Origin: Rhodobacteraceae bacterium UBA6796
GTDB lineage: Bacteria; Pseudomonadota; Alphaproteobacteria; Rhodobacterales; Rhodobacteraceae
Direction: 5' to 3'
Assembly (NCBI GenBank): GCA_002452815.1
Contig: DKFM01000003.1
Coordinates: forward strand, 62,001 to 126,000
Length of the DNA: 64,000 nt
A program made the translations under genes and the position numbers. Positions within the stretch are counted from its first letter, which is position 1. Each line of letters opens with the position of its first letter. The notes beneath the pieces are model-generated. The model ran no database searches, had not been told where the DNA came from, and saw only the letters and a list, made by a program, of their open reading frames with translations. Shown here piece by piece: positions 47,388 to 57,225 of the stretch.

Positions 47388-47960
47388 TCAGGCGGCCAGT
47401 TTGCCGATCTCTTCTTCGGCGCGGGCGATGGCGGCGGCTTCGTCCACGGCCACGCCTTCGGCTGCAACGAAGGTCACGTCGGTGATGCCGATGAAGGCCA
47501 GCACCTGCTTGATATAGGCCGAGGCCAGATCATAGGCCGACCCCTGCGGCACGCCGCCCGAGGCATAGGCCACGATCACGCGCTTGGCGCCTGCCAGGCC
47601 GACCGGCCCGGTTTCGGTGTATTTGAAGGTTTCGCCCACGCGGCAAATCTGGTCGATCCAGGCCTTGAGCGGGCCGGTGACGCCGAAGTTGTAGATCGGC
47701 GCACCGATCACGATCACATCGGCGGCCTTGATTTCGGCGATCAGCGCATCCGACAGCGCCAGCGTTTCCTTCTGCGCGTCGGTGCGGGCATCGGCCGGGG
47801 TGTAGGCGGCGCCGATCCAGGTGCCGTCGATCAGCGGGATCGAGGTGGCGTCACGCTCGGTCAGATCGCCGCCGAGGCGCGCGACGATCTTGTCGGTCAG
47901 CTTGCGGGTCACCGAGGCGGGGCCTTTGATCGAACTGTCGATCCGAAGAACTTTGGTCAT
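47388..47960 (-). CDS. azoR: FMN-dependent NADH azoreductase
   Basis: 190-aa flavodoxin-like quinone/azo reductase. MTKVLRIDSSIKGPASVTRK is the FMN-phosphate site, and APIYNFGVTGPLKAWIDQI and AYASGGVPQGSAYD are family marks. It detoxifies quinones. Divergent from a LysR gene that likely controls it. Confidence 0.92.
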   Translation of the reverse strand: MTKVLRIDSSIKGPASVTRKLTDKIVARLGGDLTERDATSIPLIDGTWIGAAYTPADARTDAQKETLALSDALIAEIKAADVIVIGAPIYNFGVTGPLKAWIDQICRVGETFKYTETGPVGLAGAKRVIVAYASGGVPQGSAYDLASAYIKQVLAFIGITDVTFVAAEGVAVDEAAAIARAEEEIGKLAA

Positions 47961-47992
47961 GTCAGTCTCCTGGGGAGGTGTTTGCGGTTGCA

Positions 47993-48010
47993 GCAAAGAT
48001 TGCCCTTTGC
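47993..48010. promoter_or_regulatory. Inverted repeat in the azoR-LysR gap
   Basis: GCAAAG (47993-47998) and CTTTGC (48005-48010) with a 6-base spacer in the 102-bp divergent gap; a LysR-type operator is plausible. Confidence 0.45.
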
Positions 48011-48062
48011 GAGTGTGAACGCAACTGGCATGATCGCACGGCAAATGTTCGCGGGTGCACAC

Positions 48063-48947
48063 ATGAATTTTGAGAACTGGGACGAGATCCGCACCGCCTA
48101 TCAGGTGGCGCGTGTAGGCACGGTATCGGGCGCGGCCGAGGTGCTGGGGGTGCACCACGCCACCGTGATCCGCCATGTCGATGCGCTGGAGGCGCGGCTG
48201 GGCGCGAAGCTGTTTCAGCGCCACCCCCGCGGCTACACGCCGACCGAGGCCGGGCAACAGCTGCTGGCGGTGGGGCAGGCGACCGAAGACCAGTTCGCGC
48301 AACTGGCCGCGCGGATCGCGGGCGCGGGCGAGGAGGTGTCGGGCGAGCTGATCATCACCTCGTTGCCGACGCTTTCGGCGCTGGTCCTGCCCGCGCTGGC
48401 GCAGCTGATGGCCGATCATCCCGGGCTGAAGCTGCGCTATCTGACCGATCAGCGGGTGTTCCGGCTGGAATATGGCGAGGCCCATGTGGCGATCCGCGCA
48501 GGCTCGCGCCCGACCGAGCCTGACAACGTGGTGCAGGCCCTGGGCGCGCATCACGTCGCGCTTTATGCCAGTGCGTCCTATATCGCGCGCCACGGCCTGC
48601 CGACCGAGGAAACCCTGGCCGAGCATCGCTTCATCGGTCCCGAACAGCGCGACAGCCGCGCGCCCTTTTATCGCTGGCTGAATGACACGATCCCCGCCGC
48701 GCAGGTGGTGTTTCGGGGAAATGACCCCGAGGGGCTGGCGGCGGCGGTGCGCGAGGGGCTGGGACTGGGCTTCCTGCCCGCGCTCGACGGGCGCGCCAAT
48801 CCCCACCTGACCGAGGTCATGGGCCCCCGCCCGGAATGGCAATCGCCGCTGTGGCTGGTCAGCCATGTCGACCTGCACCGCACGCCCAAGGTGCAGGCCG
48901 CGCTGGCCGCGTTCAAGGCGATGTCGCAGCACTGCGAGGTGATGTAA
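48063..48947 (+). CDS. LysR-family transcriptional regulator
   Basis: 294 aa. N-terminal winged HTH (WDEIRTAYQVARVGTVSGAA, HHATVIRHVDALEARLGAKL) and C-terminal effector domain. The ATG giving MNFENWDEIR was chosen; 27 upstream codons overlap the promoter region. Divergent arrangement with azoR suggests it regulates that gene, perhaps in response to quinones or electrophiles. Confidence 0.9.
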   Translation: MNFENWDEIRTAYQVARVGTVSGAAEVLGVHHATVIRHVDALEARLGAKLFQRHPRGYTPTEAGQQLLAVGQATEDQFAQLAARIAGAGEEVSGELIITSLPTLSALVLPALAQLMADHPGLKLRYLTDQRVFRLEYGEAHVAIRAGSRPTEPDNVVQALGAHHVALYASASYIARHGLPTEETLAEHRFIGPEQRDSRAPFYRWLNDTIPAAQVVFRGNDPEGLAAAVREGLGLGFLPALDGRANPHLTEVMGPRPEWQSPLWLVSHVDLHRTPKVQAALAAFKAMSQHCEVM

Positions 48948-48950
48948 CCC

Positions 48951-50177
48951 TTAGTGGGCGGGATTGGCCTGCAACTGGCTTGACGCGCCGTGCTGTTCGG
49001 GGGCGGTCTTTGCGGGGGTGGGCGGATGCTTCGCTGCGGCCTTGTTGCCGCCGCCCTTGCCCGAGAGCTTTTCGCGGGCGAAGGCCAGCGCATATTGCAC
49101 CCCCAGCCCGCCGAGGATCAGCACGCTGTCCTGCGCAAACCCGCCGGGATGCACCTCTTTCACCGCCTGCGAGAAGATCGCCAGCACCGTGCCCGCGGCA
49201 AACACCGGCAGGCCGTGCCGCCCCAGCAGGCGCACCGGCGCCATCGCCCGGCTGGCCGCCACCGCCGGCACCAGACCGGGCAGCGACAGAATATAGGCCA
49301 GCGCCATGATATGCGTCAGCCGCGGCCCCGACACGAAGGTCTTGTCGAAATCGACCAGGAAGAACGGCACACCCCATTGCCGCAACTGCCACACCACATG
49401 GCCCAGCGTGCCCATCAGATAGTCGGATTTGACCCAGATCGCGCAAATCACCAGCCAGATCGCCGCAGGCCAGATCAGCCAGGATTTCACCGGCACGAAC
49501 CGCTCGCCCCGGCGCAGCGCCAGCCCGGTCAGCAGGCCCAGACTGAACAGCAATTGCCAAGCCAGCGGGTTGAAGAACCAGCCGCCTTCGAACGGGTAGT
49601 TGGGCAGGTTCAGCCGGAACATGCCGGTCAGTACCCAAAGCCCGATGCTGAACGCCAGAAGCCCCATCGGCGCGCGTTGTCCCAGCCGGATCAGGAAGGG
49701 CGTGGCCAGCAACATCGCCGCATACATCGGCAGGATATTCACATAACCCAACTGATGGCCGAGCGTGGCGATGCCCACCAGAAAGGCCAGCGGCTCTTGC
49801 GTCAGGGGTTTGAAGGCGTTGCGCGTCAGCAGGGCCTCTCCGCCGAACCACAGCGCCGCGCCCGAGACAATGGCAATCGCCCAGACCGCCGTGAACAGAT
49901 GCACCAGATACAGCTGCCAGGCGCGGCCCCAGATCTTGCGCATGCCTTCCCAGTTCAGCCCGTGCAGCAGTTTCGGACCATAGGCCATGGCCGCCGCGGT
50001 CCCCGACATGAAGACGAAGCCTTCGGCCGCATCCGAATGGCCGAAGTTGCGCGAGGTGAACATCTCGTAAATCGTGCCCGGAACGTGATTGAGGTAGATC
50101 ATCACCAGGCTCAGCCCACGGAAGAAATCGAGCCGCGGGTCGCGGCTCGTGGGCAGCTTGGGCAGAGTGTCAGGCAT
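48951..50177 (-). CDS. opgC: Osmoregulated periplasmic glucan succinyltransferase OpgC
   Basis: 408-aa multi-spanning acyltransferase (about ten helices). RDPRLDFFRGLSLVMIYLNH and FGHSDAAEGFVFMSGTAAAM are OpgC features; His and Asp near the start of helix 1 are catalytic candidates. It adds succinyl groups to glucans. The C-terminal 35 residues are polar (Lys/Ala/Pro-rich). The start MPDTLPKLPT overlaps opgH by eight bases. Confidence 0.92.
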   Translation of the reverse strand: MPDTLPKLPTSRDPRLDFFRGLSLVMIYLNHVPGTIYEMFTSRNFGHSDAAEGFVFMSGTAAAMAYGPKLLHGLNWEGMRKIWGRAWQLYLVHLFTAVWAIAIVSGAALWFGGEALLTRNAFKPLTQEPLAFLVGIATLGHQLGYVNILPMYAAMLLATPFLIRLGQRAPMGLLAFSIGLWVLTGMFRLNLPNYPFEGGWFFNPLAWQLLFSLGLLTGLALRRGERFVPVKSWLIWPAAIWLVICAIWVKSDYLMGTLGHVVWQLRQWGVPFFLVDFDKTFVSGPRLTHIMALAYILSLPGLVPAVAASRAMAPVRLLGRHGLPVFAAGTVLAIFSQAVKEVHPGGFAQDSVLILGGLGVQYALAFAREKLSGKGGGNKAAAKHPPTPAKTAPEQHGASSQLQANPAH

Positions 50178-51945
50178 GGGTCGTCTCCGGGGCCGGTTCG
50201 GCATCGAGTGCCGCGGTCCAGCGCGCAAAAATCTGATCATGCAGAACCATGATCGGCGGGGGTGCATATTCGGTGGGCACCCCCATCAGACGTCCGGTCG
50301 AGGGATGCGAGGACCACCACAGCAAGACCGGCGCAAAGATCATCGGAACGCCCACGGGCAGCAGCCACAGGAACAGGCCGGGGGCAAACAGCCAGGTCGC
50401 CGCCAGCCCGATCAGGCCGATGCTGACGATCCAGTGCGCGGCCAGAAAACTTTCGCGCAGGCTCAGCGAGCCGTCGCCGCGGTTGTTGGTCGGCCAGCCG
50501 CCATCACGGCCCAGCAACACCTGAAACACCGAGCGCGTGGCATACATCAGCAACACCGGCGCGGTGAGCGAGGAGAACGCCAGCTCGCCGATCGTCGAGG
50601 CGAAGGCCAGGGCCGGGCCGCCAAATCCGCGGGCCCGTCCGCTCAGCGCGGCACGGGTTGCGATCAGGATCTTGGGCAGCAGCAGCAGGCCGAAAATGCC
50701 GATCGCCAGACCGATCGCCTTGGAGGCCTCGGACGGCGGGAAATAGGGGAAGGGCCAGTAAGGCTCGGGGAAGTAATCCGGCGGCGGGGCCATCAGCGGC
50801 GCGGCGATCGAGGCGAGGATAAAGCCCAGCCAGAACAGCGGCGCGATATAGGCCATGATGCCCTGCGCAAAGACGAAGCGCGACCAGGCGCGCAGCCCGG
50901 GCGCGCCGATGATGCGCGAATGTTGCAGGTTGCCCTGGCACCAGCGCCGGTCGCGTTTCGCGTGATCGACGATGTTTTCGGGGCCTTCCTCGAAACTGCC
51001 GTCAAGGTCGTCGTCCAGCCGCACGATCCAGCCGGCGCGCGCCAGCAGCGCGGCTTCGACATAATCGTGGCTCATCACATGGCCGCCAAACGGCGGCTTG
51101 CCACGCAGCGCGGGAAGGCCGCAGCTTTCGGCAAAGGCGCGCACCCGGACCAGCGCGTTATGGCCCCAGAATGGCCCGGTCTCGCCCTGCATCATCGCCA
51201 GACCGCGCGCGAAGACGGGCGAAAAGAAGCTGGCGGAAAACTGCATCGCCCGGCCAAAACGCGAGCGCGCGCGGATCACCTTGGGCAGCGTCTGCAACAG
51301 GCCAAGCCGCGGTTCGGCCTCCATCCGGCGGATCATCTGCAGGATCGTCGCGCCGTCCATCAGGCTGTCGGCGTCCAGGATCAGCGCATAATCATAGGCC
51401 GCGCCGGACCGGGTGATGAAATCCTCGATGTTCCCGGCCTTCTTGCCGGTGTTCATTTCGCGCCGCCGATAGAAGAACCGCCCCATCCCGTGCCGGTCCG
51501 CGACCAGATGCGCAAACAGCTGCACTTCGCGCCGGGCGATGGTTTCGTTGCGGGTGTCCGACAGGATCGCGAAATGGATCTGCGCGGAATCGCCCACCGC
51601 GGCCAGCGAGGCATCCATCGCCGCCACCCGCGAAAACGTGGCCAGCGGGTCTTCGTTATAGACCGGCATCAGGATCGCGGTGCGCCCGCGGATTGGTGCG
51701 GCGGGGTCATAGGCCGGGGGGCGCGCGAAACTGGTCAGCCCGATCAGCGCCTGAACCGCCCCCCATGCCAGCCAGAGGGTCGAGATCAGGATCAGCAGCG
51801 CGCGCAGGATATCCAGCGCATCCAGCCCGTCGGCATCGCCGAACTGCAAGAACAGCACAAAGGCGCCCAGGCCCGCCAACAGGCTGAGCGCGAGCGCGAG
51901 CCCGCGCAGGGCATAAAGCCCGACACGCGACTGGCGATGTGTCAT
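50170..51945 (-). CDS. opgH: Glucan glucosyltransferase OpgH
   Basis: 591-aa inner-membrane GT2 enzyme that elongates beta-1,2-linked glucose from UDP-glucose. Catalytic landmarks: MPVYNEDPLATFSRV, ALILDADSLMDG (D-x-D), SHDYVEAALLARAG (ED-like), and RRWCQGNLQH (QxxRW-like). Two helices at the N-terminus and at least five after residue 340. It is shorter at the N-terminus than the 847-aa enterobacterial protein, as in R. sphaeroides. Confidence 0.93.
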   Translation of the reverse strand: MTHRQSRVGLYALRGLALALSLLAGLGAFVLFLQFGDADGLDALDILRALLILISTLWLAWGAVQALIGLTSFARPPAYDPAAPIRGRTAILMPVYNEDPLATFSRVAAMDASLAAVGDSAQIHFAILSDTRNETIARREVQLFAHLVADRHGMGRFFYRRREMNTGKKAGNIEDFITRSGAAYDYALILDADSLMDGATILQMIRRMEAEPRLGLLQTLPKVIRARSRFGRAMQFSASFFSPVFARGLAMMQGETGPFWGHNALVRVRAFAESCGLPALRGKPPFGGHVMSHDYVEAALLARAGWIVRLDDDLDGSFEEGPENIVDHAKRDRRWCQGNLQHSRIIGAPGLRAWSRFVFAQGIMAYIAPLFWLGFILASIAAPLMAPPPDYFPEPYWPFPYFPPSEASKAIGLAIGIFGLLLLPKILIATRAALSGRARGFGGPALAFASTIGELAFSSLTAPVLLMYATRSVFQVLLGRDGGWPTNNRGDGSLSLRESFLAAHWIVSIGLIGLAATWLFAPGLFLWLLPVGVPMIFAPVLLWWSSHPSTGRLMGVPTEYAPPPIMVLHDQIFARWTAALDAEPAPETTHA

Positions 51946-51949
51946 GGGA

Positions 51950-52165
51950 TCAGACGCCAGCGCCTGTCGACGGCGCGGTCGGGTGGTGCGGGATCAGGCC
52001 GGAAATCAGGCGGCGCAGCAGGCCGGTCGGGGCCTCGATCACCTGTGCGGGCATCGCCAGCGGTGCCTGCGGCAGCGCGCAGGGCCCCGCGATCAGTGCG
52101 CCGGGGGTATAAGCGGCCACGCAGTCGATCGGGTGTGCCGCCGAAGGGGGAAGATGTGCGGTCAT
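51950..52165 (-). CDS. Small protein between opgG and opgH (OpgI-like by position)
   Basis: 71-aa protein, MTAHLPPSAAHPIDCVAAYT start, Pro/Ala-rich, no clear helix or motif. The ATG overlaps the opgG stop (ATGA) and the gene ends four bases before opgH starts, so it is translated in the operon. In Rhodobacter sphaeroides a gene called opgI occupies this place; I infer correspondence by position only. Confidence 0.6.
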   Translation of the reverse strand: MTAHLPPSAAHPIDCVAAYTPGALIAGPCALPQAPLAMPAQVIEAPTGLLRRLISGLIPHHPTAPSTGAGV

Positions 52166-53805
52166 GCCTTGATCCATTGATAAAGCCAGGTTTCGGTAAG
52201 CTTGCGGTCGTAACCCGCAATATGGGCACTCAGTTCCACGGTTGCACCCCGCGGCGCTGCGACATCAAGTACCAGACGCCAGATGTCGGTGCCCCACAGA
52301 TGCGAAAGCGTCTGGGTCTTGATCTCGCCATTGACCGCAGTGCTCACGACTTTCAGATCCTCCTGACGGTCGCCCGGCAGGTTGCCCAGCAGTCCGCCCT
52401 TGAAGTCGATCACGAATTTCCGTGTGCCATCGGCATTCTCGACGCCCGACACACCACCCACGCCTGCGCGGGTCTCCAGAACATAGGCGCGTTCGTCGCG
52501 GGTGTCGAAGGGCAGATCGCCCCAGCGCAGCCGATAGGCGAATTCACGCGTGTCGCCGGCCTTTGCCGGGGTCTCGGGCACCCAGAAGGCGACGATGTTG
52601 TCGTTGACCTCCAGATCCGACGGGATCTCGACCAGACGGATCGCGCCCTTGCCCCAGTCGCCCATCGGTTCCACCACGCAGGACGGGCGGCGTTCGTAGA
52701 ACGCGGCGGCATCCTGATAGTGGTCGAACTCGCGATCGCGCTGATACAGGCCGAAGCTTTTCGGCGCGGTTTCGACGAAATAGCTCGACGCCAGCCGGGG
52801 CGGGTTCGACAGGGGACGCCACAGCAGATCGCCATCGGCGCGGGTAATGCCCAGACCGTCGCTGTCATGCACATTCGGGCGGAAATCGTCGAAAGCGTGG
52901 CGGTTGCGTTCCGCGAACAGGAACATCGAGGTCAGCGGCGCAATGCCCAGCTGTTCGACATCGGCGCGGAAATAGAGCCGCGCAGTCACGTCCATCAGCG
53001 TTTCGGTGCCCGGGGTGATGACGAAACGATAGGCCCCGGTCAGCGAGGCGCTTTCCATCGCGGCATAGACCACGACGGTGCCCGCGCCCGCAGCCGGACG
53101 TTCGATATAGAACCGGGTGAAGCGCGGGAATTCCTCGGCCACCGACAGCCCGGTGTTCAGCGCCAGCCCGCGTGCCGACAGACCATAGGCCGAATTGCGG
53201 CCGAGCGCGCGGAAATAGGACGCCCCCTGGAACGCCGCCAGTTCGTCGAACACATCCGGCCGGTTGAGCGGATGATGCAGGCGGAACCCCGCAACGCCGG
53301 GCAGTTGGGCGTGTTCGGGGACGTGGTTGCGCGCTTCGCGTTCATAGATGAAATCGTCGGTATCAAAGCCCATGATCCGGGCCTGACCGTCGGCCACTTC
53401 GTAAAGCAGCACGGGTTCCTTGAACAGCCAGCCCATGTGGAAGGCGTGCAGCTGGAATTGCGATCCCTCGATATCGGCAAACCGCGCCCGTTCGGGGTTG
53501 AAGCGGATCAGGCGGTAATCGTCGTAGGTCAGCCCGGACAGGAAGCTTTCCGGCATTTGCACCGGCACCGGCGGCTTGGCCGCCATCGCCTGCATCTCTT
53601 GCGACAGGCTGTCGAAGTCGAAATTTTGCTGCGGCGCGGCAGGTTCGGCCAGGGTTTCGGGGGCTGCCACCGGCGCGGTCGCATCCTGCGCGAAGGCCAG
53701 CCGGGGCAGCGCCGTGCTGCAGGCCAGGAAAACGCCCGCAGGCGCCGCTGCAAGCAGACGGCGGCGGGTCAGAACCGAACGGGTGTCAGGGCGCATCGCG
53801 GGCAT
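52162..53805 (-). CDS. opgG: Periplasmic glucan biosynthesis protein OpgG
   Basis: 547-aa periplasmic protein required for branching or release of osmoregulated glucans. Twin-arginine leader TRRRLLAAAPAGVFLACSTA. OpgG core: LTYDDYRLIRFNPERARF, FHMGWLFKEPVLLYEV, ASYFRALGRNSAYGLSARGL, and FGLYQRDREFDHYQD. Tat export is likely. GGAAAATAT precedes the ATG. First gene of opgG-small gene-opgH-opgC. Confidence 0.93.
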   Translation of the reverse strand: MPAMRPDTRSVLTRRRLLAAAPAGVFLACSTALPRLAFAQDATAPVAAPETLAEPAAPQQNFDFDSLSQEMQAMAAKPPVPVQMPESFLSGLTYDDYRLIRFNPERARFADIEGSQFQLHAFHMGWLFKEPVLLYEVADGQARIMGFDTDDFIYEREARNHVPEHAQLPGVAGFRLHHPLNRPDVFDELAAFQGASYFRALGRNSAYGLSARGLALNTGLSVAEEFPRFTRFYIERPAAGAGTVVVYAAMESASLTGAYRFVITPGTETLMDVTARLYFRADVEQLGIAPLTSMFLFAERNRHAFDDFRPNVHDSDGLGITRADGDLLWRPLSNPPRLASSYFVETAPKSFGLYQRDREFDHYQDAAAFYERRPSCVVEPMGDWGKGAIRLVEIPSDLEVNDNIVAFWVPETPAKAGDTREFAYRLRWGDLPFDTRDERAYVLETRAGVGGVSGVENADGTRKFVIDFKGGLLGNLPGDRQEDLKVVSTAVNGEIKTQTLSHLWGTDIWRLVLDVAAPRGATVELSAHIAGYDRKLTETWLYQWIKA

Positions 53806-54288
53806 ATATTTTCCAAGTGATCTCAGATAGTTCTCAAGGCCGGTCAGGCCGGCCTGTTTGCTGATTTCTTACGCATAGAGCCGAAAAACTTGCAAGGTGG
53901 CATCGTGTTACAAAAGCGTCAAAGGCGCGTGACGAGGATGCAATCCGCGCAATGTTGCCGAGCTGCCGCGCCGAACTTGCGGAATATTGCGCATTCTGCG
54001 GCTGCGAAGGGTTTTGCCGCGCAATTTTGCGGGGGTTCCGGCGGCCTGCAACGCCGCCGCGCCATGCCGGCCCGGATGTCTGGCGGCCGCGGCAGGGGGT
54101 GAGTCGCGCCGGTTTGTTCCATTGGTCGCGCCCGAGAGGCAAAAGAATGGGCCGGTTGTGCTTGACAGTCGGGGGTGGCTTTCGCACTTAAGGTAAACCC
54201 TTGTGCCACAGGCCCGGCGCGCATCTTCGGTGACCCAGCCAAGCTGCCCACGCCCCCAAAGGCCCGCCAAAGAACGGACCAAAGACCG
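53806..54288. other. Divergent intergenic region opgG/mrpA
   Basis: 483 bp without a convincing gene. The opgG side is AT-richer and may carry its promoter. The middle contains repeated TTGCG/GCGCAA words (for example 53990-54030). A candidate sigma70 promoter lies near the mrpA side. Short frames in it have poor ribosome sites. Nothing else is recognised. Confidence 0.5.
54162..54190 (+). promoter_or_regulatory. Candidate sigma70 promoter of mrp operon
   Basis: TTGACA (54162-54167), 17 bases, CACTTA (54185-54190). The -35 box is perfect, the -10 poor (three of six). The predicted leader to mrpA is about 90 nt. Confidence 0.4.
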
Positions 54289-57225
54289 ATGTCGCCTGCC
54301 CTCATCGCCGCCTTGCCCTTCATCGGAGCATTCCTGCCCGCGCTTTTGATCCGAACCGGGCGCACCCATGCGGCGGCGGCTGCGGGTCTGACCTCGGGGC
54401 TGGCGCTGCTGGGGCTGTTGCTGCACCTGCCTGCGGTGTTGCGCGGCGAGGTGATCCAGGCGCGCATCGAGTGGTTGCCCTGGCTTGGTCTGAATGCGAA
54501 CTTTATGATCGACGGGCTGGGCATGCTGTTTGCCACGCTGATCCTTGGCATCGGCATCCTGATCATCCTTTACGCCCGCTACTACCTGACCAAGGCCGAT
54601 CCGGCGGGGCAATTCTATACCTATCTGCTGCTGTTCCAGGGCGCGATGGTGGGCATTGTCCTGTCGGATAACATCCTGCTTTTGCTGGTGTTCTGGGAAT
54701 TGACCTCGCTCAGTTCGTTCCTGCTGATCGGGTTCTGGAAGCACCTGCCCGAAGGCCGACAGGGCGCGCGCATGGCGCTGACCGTCACGGGCCTCGGCGG
54801 GCTGTCGATGATTGCGGGGATGCTGATCCTTGGCAATATCGCGGGCAGCTACGACATTTCGGAAATCCTGAAACACCGCGAGGCGATCCAGTCCTCGGAC
54901 CTGTATCTGCCCGCGCTGATCCTGATCCTGGGTGGGGCCTTCACCAAATCGGCGCAGTTCCCGTTCCACTTCTGGCTGCCGCATGCGATGGCCGCGCCGA
55001 CGCCGGTGTCGGCCTATCTGCATTCCGCGACGATGGTGAAGGCGGGGCTGTTCCTGATGGCGCGGCTGTGGCCGGTGCTGTCGGGCACGCCGGAATGGTT
55101 CTATCTGGTGGCCACGACCGGCCTGATCACCATGCTGATCGGCGCCAAGATCGCGATCTTCAAGGACGATCTGAAGGCGCTGCTGGCGTTTTCCACGGTG
55201 TCGCATCTGGGGCTGATCACCTTCCTTCTGGGCCTGGGCACGAAAACCGCGGCGGTGGCGGCGGTGTTCCACATCATCAACCACGCCACCTTCAAGGCGG
55301 CGCTGTTCATGTCGGCGGGCATCGTCGATCACGAGGCTCACACCCGCGATCTGAAACGTCTGGGGGGCTTGCGCCATCTGATGCCGATCACCGCCACCAT
55401 CGCCGTGATCGCGGCGCTGTCGATGGCGGGGATTCCGCTGTTCAACGGCTTCCTGTCCAAGGAACTGATGTTGGAAGAGGCCGCCCATACCGTCTGGGCC
55501 GAGACGACCTGGCTGGTGCCGGTGGTGGCGACGCTCGCCGCGCTGTTCTCGGCGGCCTATTCGTTCCGCTTCATCGCGCATGGCTTTTTCGGCCCGGTGC
55601 GCGACGACTACCCCCATACGCCGCATGATCCGGGCATCGGCATGTGGGCAAGCCCTGCGTTCCTCGTCACGCTGGTCGTGCTGATCGGGGTGATGCCGAT
55701 GACCTTTGCCGGGCCCTATGTGCAGATGGCGGCCAATGCGGTGGTGGGGGGCGAATTGCACATGCATCCGATCAAGCACTGGCACGGGGTGACCCCGGCG
55801 CTGATGATGTCGGGCATCGCGGTGGTGGGGGGTATTGCCCTGCTGGCGCTGTTCAAGCCGCTGAAACTGCTGTGGGAAAGCATGCCGCGCCCCGAAGCCA
55901 AGGTGATCTTCGACTGGCTGGTCGAGGGTTTTGCCGATCTGTCCGGGCGCTTCACCGCTGCGCTGCACAACGGGGCAATGGCACGGTATCTGATGCTGTT
56001 CACGCTGGGCTCGATTGCGGCGGGTCTGTGGGCCTGGACCGGGGGCACGCAGGGGCCGATCACCCGCGCGATGCTGCCGGTGACGCCGGTCGCGCTGGTC
56101 GGTTGGGTGATGCTGGTGACCGCGACGCTGTGCGTGGTGGCCTTCCATCACAACCGACTGCTGGCGCTGGTGCTGATTTCGATCGTCGGGCTGATCGTGT
56201 CGATCTGCTTCATCTATCTGTCCGCACCGGACCTGGCGCTGACCCAGATCTCGGTCGAGGTGGTGACGGCGGTGCTGATGCTGCTGGCACTGAACTTCCT
56301 GCCCAAGACAACGGCGCTGGAATCGGGGCGGCTCAAGCTCAGCGCCGATGCGGCGCTGGCAATGGCGGGCGGTCTGGCGGTCGGCGGGCTGATCTATGCG
56401 CTGATGATGCGCGATTTCTCGTTCGAGACGATGGCGGCCTATCACCTGGCAAAATCGTACGAGCTGGGCGGCGGGGATAACGTCGTGAACGTCATTCTGG
56501 TCGATTTCCGCGGCTATGATACCTATGGCGAGATCACCGTTCTGGGGATCGCCGCGCTGGTGATCTTTGCGCTGACCGAAGCGCTGCTGTCGGGCACCGC
56601 CTCGCGCAAGCTGATCGCCTGGCGCCCGGATATGGTGCGCGGCGGCGACAAGCACCCGCTGATGCTGCTGATCGCCTCGCGGGTGATCCTGCCGATTGCG
56701 CTTCTGGTGGGCGTGTTCATCTTCCTGCGCGGGCACAACCTGCCGGGCGGAGGGTTCATCGCCGGGCTGGTCGTCTCGATCGCGCTGGTGATGCAATACA
56801 TGGCCTCGGGCTTTGCCTGGACCCAGGCGCGGCAGAAGGTCTATTACCACGTTCTGATCGGGGCGGGCGTTCTGGCGGCCGGGATTACCGGCGCCGGGGC
56901 CTGGTTCAACGGCATGCCCTTCCTGACCTCGGACTTCGGCTATGTGAAGCTGCCCGGGCTGGAGAAATTCGAACTGGCCACCGCGGCGGGCTTCGATCTG
57001 GGCGTGTTCCTGGGGGTGGTCGGGTCGGTCATGCTGTCGCTGGGCGGTCTGAGCCGTCTGGCCCGCCGGGCTGCCGCGATCGAGGATGAAGAAGGCGCCC
57101 ATATCGTCGCTGAGAAACCCGCCGCGCGCGAGGTTGCCGCGGCTGCCGCAGTGGCCTATCCGGCGGGCACGCCGCTGCCGCGCCGCTGGCTGAGCGCCCG
57201 CGCGGCCAAGGGGGAGGAACAATAA
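54289..57225 (+). CDS. mrpA: Mrp Na+/H+ antiporter subunit A fused to B
   Basis: 978 aa, about 18-20 helices. N-terminal part is NuoL-like: MVGIVLSDNILLLLVFWELT, FPFHFWLPHAMAAPTPVSAY, and NHATFKAALFMSAGIVDHE. From about residue 805 the MrpB domain follows: RGHNLPGGGFIAGLVVSIAL, and LEKFELATAAGFDLGVFLGV. Start MSPALIAALPFIG preferred over a longer frame without family match. First gene of mrpAB-C-D-E-F-G. Confidence 0.92.
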   Translation: MSPALIAALPFIGAFLPALLIRTGRTHAAAAAGLTSGLALLGLLLHLPAVLRGEVIQARIEWLPWLGLNANFMIDGLGMLFATLILGIGILIILYARYYLTKADPAGQFYTYLLLFQGAMVGIVLSDNILLLLVFWELTSLSSFLLIGFWKHLPEGRQGARMALTVTGLGGLSMIAGMLILGNIAGSYDISEILKHREAIQSSDLYLPALILILGGAFTKSAQFPFHFWLPHAMAAPTPVSAYLHSATMVKAGLFLMARLWPVLSGTPEWFYLVATTGLITMLIGAKIAIFKDDLKALLAFSTVSHLGLITFLLGLGTKTAAVAAVFHIINHATFKAALFMSAGIVDHEAHTRDLKRLGGLRHLMPITATIAVIAALSMAGIPLFNGFLSKELMLEEAAHTVWAETTWLVPVVATLAALFSAAYSFRFIAHGFFGPVRDDYPHTPHDPGIGMWASPAFLVTLVVLIGVMPMTFAGPYVQMAANAVVGGELHMHPIKHWHGVTPALMMSGIAVVGGIALLALFKPLKLLWESMPRPEAKVIFDWLVEGFADLSGRFTAALHNGAMARYLMLFTLGSIAAGLWAWTGGTQGPITRAMLPVTPVALVGWVMLVTATLCVVAFHHNRLLALVLISIVGLIVSICFIYLSAPDLALTQISVEVVTAVLMLLALNFLPKTTALESGRLKLSADAALAMAGGLAVGGLIYALMMRDFSFETMAAYHLAKSYELGGGDNVVNVILVDFRGYDTYGEITVLGIAALVIFALTEALLSGTASRKLIAWRPDMVRGGDKHPLMLLIASRVILPIALLVGVFIFLRGHNLPGGGFIAGLVVSIALVMQYMASGFAWTQARQKVYYHVLIGAGVLAAGITGAGAWFNGMPFLTSDFGYVKLPGLEKFELATAAGFDLGVFLGVVGSVMLSLGGLSRLARRAAAIEDEEGAHIVAEKPAAREVAAAAAVAYPAGTPLPRRWLSARAAKGEEQ

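Noticed and set aside
50149..53820. A very long open frame on the plus strand across opgH and opgG
   Set aside because: Its product is Arg/Gln/His-rich with no domain, while the minus strand encodes clear OpgH and OpgG. It is an antisense effect of high GC.
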